Shown piece by piece: positions 10,058 through 20,401 of a stretch of 64,000 nucleotides of DNA (the stretch's first letter is position 1; every line of letters begins with the position of its first letter). Source of the stretch: JAEZBP01 sp963832725. GTDB taxonomy: Bacteria; Myxococcota_A; Polyangia; Polyangiales; Sandaracinaceae. The translations under genes and the position numbers were made by a program. Under the pieces are notes generated by a model. The model worked only from the letters and a program-made list of their open reading frames with translations, was not told the DNA's origin and ran no database searches. The DNA is taken from assembly GCA_963832725.1 (NCBI GenBank), contig CAWHVG010000005.1:1674001-1738000 (forward strand). The letters are read 5' to 3'.

Positions 10058-11527
10058 TCAGCCGCTGGTGCGCGGCACGCACATGTTGCTGCTCGTGTCG
10101 CACATGAAGCCGGTGCCGCAGCTCATCGGGTCGCAGCAGATCTCGCCCGAGTAGCCGCAGGCGACGCACATCCCGCCGATGCAGCTGTTGGGCTCCTGAC
10201 ACGGATAGGGGAAGACGGCCGGATCCGTGCAGCAGATCTGCCCGCGCGCGCCACAGGGCGTGCAGCTCCCGCTCTGGCAGGTCAGGCCGCTGCCGCAGGT
10301 GGTCCCGCAGCAGGGCTGGCCGTCACCGCCGCAGCCCGCGCAGGTGCCGCTGCTGCACGTGGTGCCGGAGCCGCAGGTATCGCCGCCGCAGCAAGGTTGA
10401 CCGACGGTGCCGCAGCCACCGCAGCTCCCACCCGAGCAGACGCTGCCGGGATCGCAGCTGTCGCCCGTGCAGCAGGTCTCGCCGAGGCTGCCGCAGGGAC
10501 CGCAGTGCCCGCCCGATCCGCAGACCTGGCCGGCGCCGCAGCTCCCGCCGTCGCAGCAGAGCTGACCGTTGCCGCCGCAGAGCTGACAGGTCGACGACCC
10601 GTTGCAGACGTTGCCCGCGTTGCACGCGCCGGCGCAGCAGGGCTGACCGGTCCCGCCGCAGTGCGAGCAGGTCCCTCCCGAGCAGACCGCGCCCGAGGCG
10701 CAGGTGTCGCCCGAGCAGCAAGGCTGACCAGGACCGCCACAGCTCCCGCAGGTGCCTCCCGTGCACGCCAACCCACCCGAGCAGCTCCCGCCGCAGCAAG
10801 CGGCGCCCGGTCCGCCGCAGGCGCGGCAGACCGAGAGCTGACAGACGTTGCCGCTGTCGCAGGTCGTGCCCCCGCAGCAGGGCTGATCGGCGCCGCCGCA
10901 GGGCGTGCAGGTGTTGGCCATGCAGGTGCTCGACGCGCTCGCGCACATCGCGCCCGGACAGCAAGGCCCGCCGTCCTCGCCGCAGGCGGCGCAGAACCCC
11001 GTCGACGCGCAGGTCGCGTCGCCGAAGCAGGCGCCCCCACCGCAGCAGGGCTCGTCCGCATGCCCGCAGGTGACGCAGCGGCCGTCGCTGCAGGTGTCGG
11101 TGCTGGCCGAGCAGAGGTCGCCCGCACAGCAGGGGGCGTCGTGCGCGCCGCAGCCGACGCACGAGTTCGTCGTCGAGTCGCAGACGATGCGATCGCCGGT
11201 ACAGGGCGTCGCGCTCAGGCAGCACTCGGCGCCGGTCGCGCCGCACGCCGCGCAGGTCCCGTCCACACAAGTCAGCCCGTCCCCGCAGGCGGCCCCGACG
11301 GTGCAGCAGGCCTGCGAGGCTTCACCACAAGGTCCGCTCGGTGCCGCATCGGTGCCGGCATCGGGCGTGGGCGTCGTCGCGTCGCGCGGCACCGCCGCGT
11401 CCATCTGCGTCGTGGAGTGCCCGCCGTCCCGCGAGCCCGCGTCACCGTGGCCACCGTTGTCTCCGCCACCACAGGACGCGAGCGCACAGGCGAGCGAGAG
11501 CGTGCTCAGGATGCGGAGCCAGCGCAT
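10058..11527 (-). CDS. Lipoprotein of 15 six-cysteine repeats
   Basis: A 489-residue surface or secreted lipoprotein. It starts MRWLRILSTLSLACALASC (11527) with the lipobox Cys at about residue 19, then a Gly/Asp/Thr/Pro linker, then 15 tandem repeats of 26-31 residues. The consensus is CGGxGQPCCxGxxCxxGxxCxxGxC, with six cysteines per repeat, most likely forming three disulphides each. The last two repeats are longer (for example FPYPCQEPNSC). Such disulphide-rich stalks occur in many myxobacterial exported proteins of unknown role. Its start lies 7 bases after the stop of the MopE-like gene, so the two form an operon. Base composition matches the surroundings and no internal frame break is seen despite the repeats. 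Confidence 0.8.
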   Translation of the reverse strand: MRWLRILSTLSLACALASCGGGDNGGHGDAGSRDGGHSTTQMDAAVPRDATTPTPDAGTDAAPSGPCGEASQACCTVGAACGDGLTCVDGTCAACGATGAECCLSATPCTGDRIVCDSTTNSCVGCGAHDAPCCAGDLCSASTDTCSDGRCVTCGHADEPCCGGGACFGDATCASTGFCAACGEDGGPCCPGAMCASASSTCMANTCTPCGGADQPCCGGTTCDSGNVCQLSVCRACGGPGAACCGGSCSGGLACTGGTCGSCGGPGQPCCSGDTCASGAVCSGGTCSHCGGTGQPCCAGACNAGNVCNGSSTCQLCGGNGQLCCDGGSCGAGQVCGSGGHCGPCGSLGETCCTGDSCDPGSVCSGGSCGGCGTVGQPCCGGDTCGSGTTCSSGTCAGCGGDGQPCCGTTCGSGLTCQSGSCTPCGARGQICCTDPAVFPYPCQEPNSCIGGMCVACGYSGEICCDPMSCGTGFMCDTSSNMCVPRTSG

Positions 11528-11534
11528 CGTCACC

Positions 11535-13437
11535 TCAGAACGAGCCACAGGCCGCGCTGCTGGCCCGGTAGCTGTTGATCGGCGTGATGGTGCAGGTCGT
11601 CGCCGACGTGAAGTGGACCCGCGCGACCGTCCAGAAGTCGTTGGAAGAGCAGTTCCCCGAGCTCCCGCCGGAGAGCCCGCGGCTGGTGAAGGTCTGCGTC
11701 GGGACCGTGGACGTGGTCGAGCCGCAGAAGACGTTCACCGTCGCGATGCGGCCGGCGCCGCGGGAGTAGTTGTGGACGGCGATGGTGTAGTCCGCGCCCA
11801 CGACGGGGGAGTTCATCGCGATGTTCTCCGGCCCGTTCATGCTCGTGTTGTCGAAGTCGAGCGTCGCGCCCCACGCAGGCGCGCGGTCGGCGTAATAGCA
11901 GTCGTCCGGCGACACGAACCAGGGCTGGCTGGTCACGTTGTCGTGCAGGTGGAGGTCGAGGTCGCCGGCGCCGTCCCAGGTGAGCTGCACGCGCAGGCCG
12001 TGCGGCAGCGCGGTGACGACGAACATGCAGGTCACGCTCATGCCGCGGGCGTCGGTGCCGCTGACCTGGATGGTGTAGTCACCGACGATGTAGGGCGTGA
12101 AGGTCACGCTGTTGCCGGTCGGCGTCGCCGGGCTCCACACCGCCGTCGACGCGCCTCCGGTCGGCGCGGAGATGATGGTCCAGGTGATGCCGGTGATGCC
12201 GGTCCCGCTCGCGGTCAGCGTCGCCGCCTGACCCGCCGGCACCGTCTGGTCGCCAGGGCACATGATGACCCCGCCGCAGGCCTCGTCGATCGAGCCGTCG
12301 CAGTCGTCGTCGAGGCTGTTGTCACAGACCTCCGTCACCGGATCCTGCTCGCCGGCGCAGCTCCCCGACCACTCGGCGCCGGACGAACCGGACACGCAGG
12401 TGTTCGTGCCGTCGTGACACTGGCCGACACCGCGAGTGGCCGCCGGGCCGCCGTAGCAGGCGCGGGACTCGCCGAGGATGCAGGCGCAGCCCGCGCCGGG
12501 CACGCCGGTGCAGGTGTGATCGATGCCGTCGCAGGTGTCGGGCTCCGGCAGGGCCTCGCCCGTGCACGGCCCCCACATCGCTCCGACGCCGCCCGAACCG
12601 GCGACGCAGGTCTGCGCGCCGTCGTGGCAGACGCCGATGCCCGAGGTGCCGGTCGGCCCGTCGTAGCAGGAGCGGGTGGTCCCGAGCGTGCAGTCACAGC
12701 CGGTGTTGGCCGCCCCGTCGCAGTCGTAGTCCATCCCGTCGCAGAGCTCGGGCCGCGGCGTCACCTCGCCCGTGCAGTCGCCCCAGTCCGCCGTGCTGCC
12801 CATCGCGACGCAGGTCTGCATCCCGCCGACGCAGGTGCCCACGCCCTCGGTCGCGGAGGGCCCGGTGTAGCAGGGGCGGGTCGTGTCCGGCGTGCAGCCG
12901 CAGCCCTCGTCGATCGTGCCGTCGCAGTCCTCGTCGGCCGTACCTTCGCAGACCTCGTCGACCGGATCGGTCTCGCCCACGCAGGCTCCCCAGCTGGAGA
13001 ACTCGCCGCCACTGTCCACGCAGCTCTGCGTGCCTTCACGACACGCGCCCACACCGGCATACTGGCGCGGGCCGTTGTAGCAACTCTGGGTCTCTCCGGC
13101 AGTGCAGGCGCAGCCCTCGTCGGCCGTTCCATTGCAGTTGTCGTCGACGCCGTTTCCGCAGATCTCGTGGTCGAGGCAAGCGCCGACGCCGCCGTCTCCC
13201 CCGCCACCGCCGCCGCCGTCGCCGTTCGTGCCAGCGCCGCCGTCGCTGCCCGATTCCGCCGGATCCGCCGTCGCCCGAGGTGCTTCCGCCACCTCCGTCG
13301 GCGCCTCCGCCACCGGCGCCGCCGTCGCCCGCCACCGCGCCGTCCCCACCGCCGCCGCCACCTCCTCCACTACCTGCTGCGCTGCAGCCGAGGAGAAGCG
13401 AGAGCGTGGCGAGCAAGACGAGAGCCTGACGGCGCAT
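11535..13437 (-). CDS. MopE-like lipoprotein with metal-binding motifs, one frame break
   Basis: First gene of the two-gene cysteine-rich operon. It starts MRRQALVLLATLSLLLGC (13437), a lipoprotein signal with the Cys at residue 18, followed by a Gly/Asp-rich linker. The frame changes near 13245-13265 inside the glycine-rich DNA. The body carries five Asp/Cys motifs of the MopE putative metal-binding type (ICGNGVDDNCNGTADEGC, VCEGTADEDCDGTIDEGC, LCDGMDYDCDGAANTGC and two variants), alternating with segments such as QSCYNGPRQYAGVGACREG. A PKD-like beta domain follows, then a C-terminal domain containing VQLTWDGAGDLDLHLHD, seen at the ends of myxobacterial exported proteins. The Asp-rich loops resemble calcium or copper sites, but no metal can be assigned. 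Confidence 0.8.
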
Positions 13438-13492
13438 TTGATACCTCGGAGTTGGAGGTTTCCAGTCTACCGGGTATCGCGACGGACGAGAA

Positions 13493-13540
13493 GGGGCCCT
13501 CGCCCAGATCGAGAAGATCGATCGTGCGAGAGCCCCTTTT
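13493..13540. terminator. Possible stem-loop terminator between mmsA and the cysteine-rich operon
   Basis: The arms GGGGCCCTCGC (13493-13503) and GCGAGAGCCCC (13526-13536) pair at 10 of 11 positions around a 22-base loop. On the + strand the stem is followed by TTTT; on the - strand, where the flanking genes are read, only by TT. It could end transcription from the leftward mmsA. Confidence 0.4.
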
Positions 13541-13575
13541 CCGTTTTGCCGGACGCTGCGATCCGGCGCTCGAGG

Positions 13576-15058
<1,483 letters not shown>

Positions 15059-15229
15059 CTGTCGCCCCCGTCCATTCGGTGATCGGGAAGGGTCCCGGAT
15101 CGTCCGGGACGAAAGGATCCTTCCTGCCATGGCGCTGCGCGGCCGTCCAGGGTGGGCGCGATCGGAGCGAGGGCGGGCGCGACGCGGCGCCGAGCGAAAC
15201 TCGCCATGGCGGGCGAGGCCCGAGCGACC

Positions 15230-16623
15230 TCAGCGCGCGGTGAGCGTGAGGCTCCGGTGACCGCCGATCTGCGGCACGAACACGCTCGCGCCTTCCACGC
15301 GCGCCTCGCGTCCGTCGGCCAGCGCGACGTCCGCGCCGCTCGAAAAGAGCAGCGACGGAAGGGTGATCTCGGTCTCACCGGTCGCGCTGCCGTCCTCGTC
15401 CCACTCGAACGAGAAGACGCCCCCCTCCGCGTCCCACGACCAGCTGCGTGGAACGCCCGCCGTCCGCGCCGGATGCGGCCGCACGATCGCCGTGGCCACC
15501 GCAGACGGCGCGCCGTCGCTGGTGAAGAGGCCATAGCCGCTGGCGCCGCCCTCCCATTGCAGCGCGCCGAACCCCGCCGCGTCGAGCGCGTCGTAGACCT
15601 GACGCAAATACGTCGTCGCCCCGGCCACGCTCGGCTGCGCGCCCAGCTCGGTCACCAAGAGCGGCAGCCCCATGCGCAGCGCGTCACCGCGCAGGCCGGC
15701 GAGCCAGCGGTCGAGCGAGTCGCGGTCGCCGGTCCAGCCCGTCCCCTGCTCGAGCCCGGGCGGGTAGATGTGCGGCGCGAACACCAGATCGGGCAGCACC
15801 GGCGGGATCAATCGCTGCCGAGGCCGATGTTCGCGCTCAACGCGGGCTCGATCAGCACGCGCGCGCCCGGATCGCCGGCCCGGATGGCGGCGGCGCAGTC
15901 GGCGTAGACCGAAGGCAGCGTGGTCTGCTCGAACCTCCTCGCCGAGCCGCTCCCCCAGAAGGGCTCGTTGATGACCTCGTACGCGAAGACCCCGTTCGCT
16001 CCGTGCAGCGCCTCCGCCACGTGCCGCCACGCGTTCCGGAACGACGCGCGCAGGTCGGGATCGCTCCAGAAGCGGTCGAAGCACGCTGCCACCTCCGGCG
16101 TCGCGTAGCTCAGCCCCCACTGCGCCGGCCGGTGCATGTCGAAGGAGTCGTAGAGCGCCTGATCGCAGGCCCAGGCGGGCGCACCGTCGAAGCCGAAGCC
16201 GCGCCCGAAGACATCCTGGTGCATGTCGACCACGACCGAGAGCCCCGCCGCGCCCGCCGCCTCGACGCGCCGGCGCACCTCGGCCAGATAGCCATCGTCG
16301 TAGGTCCCCTGCGTCGGCTCGACCGCCTCCCAGAAGATCAGGTAGCGGATGGCGTTCATCCCGAGCTGCTCCCGCAGGCGCGAAAAGTCGTCGGCGCTCG
16401 CGTAGCCATCGGGCGTGAACTCGGGCGGGCGCTTGGAGTCGTTCGAGACGTTCGTCCCCCGCAGGATGAGCACGCCTCCATCCGCGTCGCGCAGCCAGGG
16501 CAGCTCCGGCGCGGGCGTGCTCGCGTCGAGCGCCGCCCCGTCGGTCGCCGCGGCATCGAGCGAGCCCCCGTCCGAGAGCGGCGCCGGCGCATCGCAGCCG
16601 GCGATGAGCAGGAGGGATGCCAT
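15230..16623 (-). CDS. Secreted GH5 glycoside hydrolase, endoglycoceramidase-like; one frame break
   Basis: Exported lipoprotein hydrolase: signal MASLLLIAGC from 16623 (or a GTG at 16638), lipobox Cys, then an Asp/Ala/Ser linker. The TIM-barrel begins LRGTNVSNDSKRPPEF and continues NAIRYLIFWEAVEPTQGTYD and VVVDMHQDVFGRGFGFDGAP, an order and wording that match endoglycoceramidase-type GH5 enzymes more than cellulases. The acid/base Glu is in VINEPFW (near residue 219) and the nucleophile Glu in LVTELGAQP (near residue 324). The frame changes near 15815, between them. A C-terminal beta domain follows, as in endoglycoceramidases. Likely action: release of glycans from glycolipids or a related beta-glycosidic substrate outside the cell; the substrate is inferred from resemblance only. 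Confidence 0.8.
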
Positions 16624-16752
16624 GAGCGCGAGGCGCACGGCGATCAGAGTACGCCATCCGCTGCCAACGATGCTCCACAGCGTGTGAACGCGCGGGCGGT
16701 GAGCCCGCCCCTTGCGCCGTTTCGGCAGTGCGACCGCGGTTGGGAGCGCTTC

Positions 16753-17448
16753 TTGCTCGGTGACGGCGCGTGCGGACTCGAAAGCCTCTTCCGCGCGCGC
16801 CAATGGGGCGCCATCCTCTCGCTCTCGCTGCTGGCGCTCGGCGCGTGCGGAGGGCCGCCACCGACCCGAACCGCCGCTGATGCGCAAGCCAGCCGCGCGA
16901 AGCGCTTGGTGCCGCCCTGGACGAGCGGCGGCGCGAGCACGGTGGCGATCGAAACGCCGACGTCGCCCGCGCCGTTCACGCCCGCGCCCGATGCGGCCGG
17001 GCAACACATCGTGGAGACGGCCAACCGGATGGTCGACCAGGGGGAGGTCGTCCGCGGCTCCTGCTATCGCTACGCGGACCACGTCTTCGACGAGGCCGGC
17101 TGCCAGGGCTGGCGCCGGCGCACGAACGTCTTCCGCGGCTCGCGGAACGGTCCCTACGCGGACCTCGACCTCATCCGGCCCGGCGACTGGCTGTGGATCG
17201 TGAACCACCCCGAGAGCGACCCGGTCGGGACCCACAGTGTCATCTTCCTGCAATGGGACGACCGCGCCGCCGGCTACGCGCGGGTCGTCTCCTACGTCGG
17301 GGGCGACTCGGAGCGGCCGGGCGACATCGTCGACTACGACGTCTCGCGCACCTACGCAATCCAACGAGCCCACGATCCGGATCCCGAAGAGGCGCATCAC
17401 GCGCATCGAGCGCACCGCTCGCGACACCACGCGCGCGCTCGGCAGTGA
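16753..17448 (+). CDS. Lipoprotein with a putative CHAP/NlpC-like cysteine-hydrolase fold
   Basis: A roughly 230-residue exported protein, with hydrophobic LSLSLLALGAC as the lipoprotein signal. The start is uncertain: in this frame only a TTG at 16753 is suitably placed, which leaves a 20-residue n-region. The mature part has GSCYRYADHVFDEAGC (Cys near residue 103), RPGDWLWIVNHPESDPVGTHSVIFLQW (His near 160) and VVSYVGGDS. This Cys, then 'R-P-G-D', then His order is that of papain-like NlpC/P60 or CHAP amidases. It would act on peptide or amide bonds in the periplasm, perhaps peptidoglycan. The tail is His/Arg-rich. Divergent from the GH5 gene with a short shared promoter region. Confidence 0.55.
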   Translation: MLGDGACGLESLFRARQWGAILSLSLLALGACGGPPPTRTAADAQASRAKRLVPPWTSGGASTVAIETPTSPAPFTPAPDAAGQHIVETANRMVDQGEVVRGSCYRYADHVFDEAGCQGWRRRTNVFRGSRNGPYADLDLIRPGDWLWIVNHPESDPVGTHSVIFLQWDDRAAGYARVVSYVGGDSERPGDIVDYDVSRTYAIQRAHDPDPEEAHHAHRAHRSRHHARARQ

Positions 17449-17461
17449 AGGAACGCTTGGC

Positions 17462-17683
17462 TCAGCCTTCCTCGAGCTCGGACTCCGGCTCGGGCTCGTC
17501 CGGCGAGGTCGCCTTCCACCGCTTGTACGCGCCCCAGCCGACGAGGGCGGGCGCGCCGACCACGCAGAGCGGGCACGTGGCGCCGAGCACGGCCGTCGAG
17601 ACGACGCTGATCGCGCCGAGACCGACCCCGCTCCACATCAACCGCTCGCCTTCCTTCTTGTTCGCGTCTCGTTCTTCGCTCAT
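17462..17683 (-). CDS. Small membrane protein with CPLC motif
   Basis: A 73-residue protein starting MSEERDANKKEGERLM (17683). A charged N-terminus is followed by two hydrophobic segments, GVGLGAISVVSTAVLGA and VVGAPALVGWGAY, separated by CPLC, and an acidic tail. The CxxC between helices could bind metal or form a disulphide. Many delta-proteobacterial genomes carry such proteins without known role. Its stop is 14 bases from the end of the convergent lipoprotein gene. Confidence 0.6.
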   Translation of the reverse strand: MSEERDANKKEGERLMWSGVGLGAISVVSTAVLGATCPLCVVGAPALVGWGAYKRWKATSPDEPEPESELEEG

Positions 17684-17883
17684 CCGAGCCTCCGCGCCGC
17701 CTCGACAGCAAGCGCCGGTCCATCGGCATCGCGCGCGAGAGCGCGTCGGCGCTGGAACATCTTGCAACGCGCGGTCAGCGCAAGCGGGCATAGAGCTCGG
17801 GCGGCTGCTGCGCGGCGTCCGAGACCAGCATCGCGCGGAATTCCTCCCAGCTCGCGGCGAGCGAGCTCGTTCAAATCCGAGCC

Positions 17884-18050
17884 CTACCAGCAGGCGATGG
17901 CGCAGCCGGCGTCACGCCAGCCTTCCTCGAGCTCGGCACGTGCCGTGGGATCGCTCGAGCCATGAAACTCCCGCTCGGCAGACCAGCACGGCATCGGGTC
18001 TGGATCGCGCTGGGAGCTGAGCGAAGGGGGGGTAGGCGGGATGGCTTGAG
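17884..18050 (-). pseudogene. 3' fragment of an unknown gene cut by the transposase insertion
   Basis: The leftward frame ending at 17884 reads protein-like (REFHGSSDPTARAELEEGW, RDAGCAIACW) but runs into the transposase region at about 18050 and has no start. It is probably the C-terminus of a gene interrupted by that element. The rest of 17684-18072 shows nothing recognisable. Confidence 0.35.
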
Positions 18051-18072
18051 GTATCGGTGACCTCAATCGAGC

Positions 18073-19552
18073 ATGGAGTTGCTGAGACCCATGACCGACG
18101 AGGCACCGATGACGACGACGATGCGCGCGGGCAATCCGGAATGCAACGGGGAGGCGATCGCGGCGATCGCCGAGCTGCTGCGCGAGGAGGTGGACCGCCG
18201 GTTCACCCTCGAGGGCGACTACGGGGAGCGCGAGCGGGTGATGCACGAGGTGGGCAACGAGGTCCTGCGGCTCGTGCAGGGGCAAGACCTTCAGGCGATT
18301 GCGGACCGGTTCGACACGGCGGAGGTGGTCCACGCGGGGCAGGTCTACCGGCGGCACGAGGAGGCGAGCCGGACCTACCACGGGCTGAGCGGGTCGGTGA
18401 CGGTTCGGCGCTGGACGTACCGGCAGGTGGGCGTGCACAACGGACCGACGATCGTGCCGCTCGAACTGGCGGCGGGTCTCCTCGAGGGCGCGACCCCGGC
18501 GACGGCGAGCGCGTTCATGACGGGCGGGGCGGACACGCACAGCCGGGAGCTGCGCGAGCACCTGCTGTCGAGCCTGCGTGTGCCGCCGTCGCGCACGACA
18601 ATCGAGCGAGTGGTCCACCGGGCGGCGACCAAGCTGCGCGAGCACCTGCCGGTGATCGAGCCGGTTCTTCGCATCGCCGAGCACGTCCCGGAGGGCACGG
18701 TAGCGATGTCGACAGGGCTGGACCGCACGTCGGTGCCGATGGAGGAAAAGCTGGCGCCGGAGGAGGTGCGGAGCGCCGGCGCAAGAAGCGCCGCAAGCCC
18801 TACGAGCGCAAGGCGCCGGACCCAATCGAGGTGAACTACCGGATGGCGTACGTGGGCACGGTCAGCTTCCTCGACGTCGACGGGCGGAGCCTGCGCACGC
18901 TGCGCTACTTCGCGAGCGCGGGCACCGGGCCCAAGATGCTCGTCGAATCGATGATGCGCGACATCCGACACGCTCGGCGCGAGAGTCCGGAGCTGCCGCT
19001 GTGCGTCGTCCAGGACGCCGCACCGGAGATGTGGAACCTCGTCCGCGCCGGCCTGAAGAAGCACAAGCTCGTCGCGGACGCCGAGCTCGTCGACCGCTAC
19101 CACCTCGACGAGCATCTGGCGACGGCCCTCGCGCAGGCGGCTACACGCCCGCTTGGTGCGAGCAGAAGCTGCACCAGTGGAACCGGCGCCTCAACGAAGA
19201 CGACGGCGCCATCGACGAGATCGAAGCCTGGGTGCGAGACCACCGCTGGAAGATGGGCGGCAAGTCCTGCGAGGCGCTCATCGACGAGCTCACCTACCTC
19301 AAGAACAACAAGGACCGCATGCGCTACGCGTCGGCCCGCGATGCCGGACTGCCATGAGGAAGCGGTGCCACCGAGGGCACGTGCAAGTCGGCCGTCAAGG
19401 TCCGCGCGTGCCGCTCCGGTCAGCGGTGGCACACCGAGGGCCTCGACAACATCCTCACGCTGCGCGCGCTCTCGCAGAGCGACCGGCTTCCCGGTGCCAT
19501 CGAGATCCTGCACCGTGATCGCTACACCGCCGAGGTGAGGCGTGCCGCCTGA
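18073..19552 (+). mobile_element. ISKra4-family-like transposase gene, decayed
   Basis: A DDE-type transposase resembling ISKra4-family enzymes, read in three frames. Segments: RRHEEASRTYHGLSGSVTVR and LAAGLLEGATPATASAFMTG, then LDRTSVPMEEKLAPEE, then RMAYVGTVSFLDVDGRSLRT and VVQDAAPEMWNLVRAGL. The C-terminal part reads TEGTCKSAVKVRACRSGQRW followed by EGLDNILTLRALSQSDRLP, the family's diagnostic end. Frame breaks fall near 18770 and 19135, and an in-frame TGA near 19355 precedes the TEGTCKS segment. Three lesions in one gene exceed what the neighbours show, so it is probably truly dead. No clear terminal inverted repeats or target duplications were identified by eye. Confidence 0.75.
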
Positions 19553-20104
19553 TCCGTACGCGTTCCAGACCCACGGCATCTCTCGACAAAGAACGAGATG
19601 ACGTGCGCCTTCAACCGATTCAACTATCACTCGCAACCGCCGATCGCGAGGGTTCATGCGTGGCGAGCGGCTCGAACACGACTTCCGCCTCGGACATCTA
19701 GGTCATGAGCGGCCTCGACGACCGGACATCGCGGTCCGCAGACCCGACGCAACAACATACCAAGAGAAGCCATGCGCCTGAAGAACGGAACTCACCGAAA
19801 GGCACCAGACACTCACGTGCCGCTCCTAGCGGGTGTTCTGAGCTTTCGGTGCCAGCCGAGCCACATGAGGTTTCCCGTGTAATTTTCCCGTTTCTGACAC
19901 CTCCATTGATCCTGATGTCACTGGCACGAATGCAGCCCCGGCTCAAGCGCCAGGGGTGTCGGGTAAGATGCTGTTCATGGGCGAATTGCGCTGGCGAGGA
20001 TGGATTTGGGTACGCAGCTGTATGCGGCTCTGCGCAAGGAGGTGCGGCGGTATGATCCGCATGGGCCAGGAGGATGCCTCCGACCAGTGTGGTACGGTCG
20101 GCTC
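19553..20104. other. Intergenic scar downstream of the transposase
   Basis: About 550 bases without a supportable gene. A short frame at 20000 (MDLGTQLYAALRKEVRRYD) looks like the start of another mobile-element protein but soon runs into the small lipoprotein gene. It may be a second insertion remnant; I cannot name it. Confidence 0.35.
19793..19851. repeat. Inverted repeat hairpin
   Basis: Perfect 9-base arms CACCGAAAG (19793-19801) and CTTTCGGTG (19843-19851) enclose a second small stem, CCGCT/AGCGG, around 19820-19832. It could be an element end, a terminator without a T-run, or a structured RNA. It lies in the scar zone downstream of the transposase. Confidence 0.45.
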
Positions 20105-20401
20105 GTGACTTCTCCAGCGCCCCGACTGCTCGCGCTGGCGACGGCCGAGCTGCTGTTGACCTCCTGCGACCCCTCGCCGAGCTGCGAGAGCGTCTTTGAC
20201 AAGGCCTCGGCGTGTCCGGACCTGATGCCGGTGGAAGACCGCGTCCCGCAGTGCGAGGAACGGCTCGCGGACTACCGTGACGAGCCGCCCTGCGACGATG
20301 CGGAGTCGGCGAGCTGCATCGATGACTGCGAGGCCGCCTTCACGGCGTTCTCGAACTGCCGCGAGGCGTACTGCACGAACCCGAGCGCGGACGGATGCTG
20401 A
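20105..20401 (+). CDS. Small cysteine-rich lipoprotein
   Basis: A 98-residue exported protein. The GTG start at 20105 gives MTSPAPRLLALATAELLLTSC, a lipoprotein signal with the Cys at about residue 21. The mature part has eight further cysteines in a pattern common in small myxobacterial lipoproteins (CPDLMP, CEERLADYRDEPPC, CIDDCEAAF, CREAYCTNPSADGC). An upstream ATG at 20000 would add codons that break the signal. Its end overlaps the start of the FG-GAP gene by 7 bases (20395-20401), so translation may be coupled. Role unknown. Confidence 0.55.
   Translation: MTSPAPRLLALATAELLLTSCDPSPSCESVFDKASACPDLMPVEDRVPQCEERLADYRDEPPCDDAESASCIDDCEAAFTAFSNCREAYCTNPSADGC

Noticed and set aside
17862..17890. 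tRNA 3'-end-like GTTCAAATCCGAGCCCTACCA
   Set aside because: T-stem pairing fails with a 7-base loop and no matching acceptor strand lies about 70 bases upstream.
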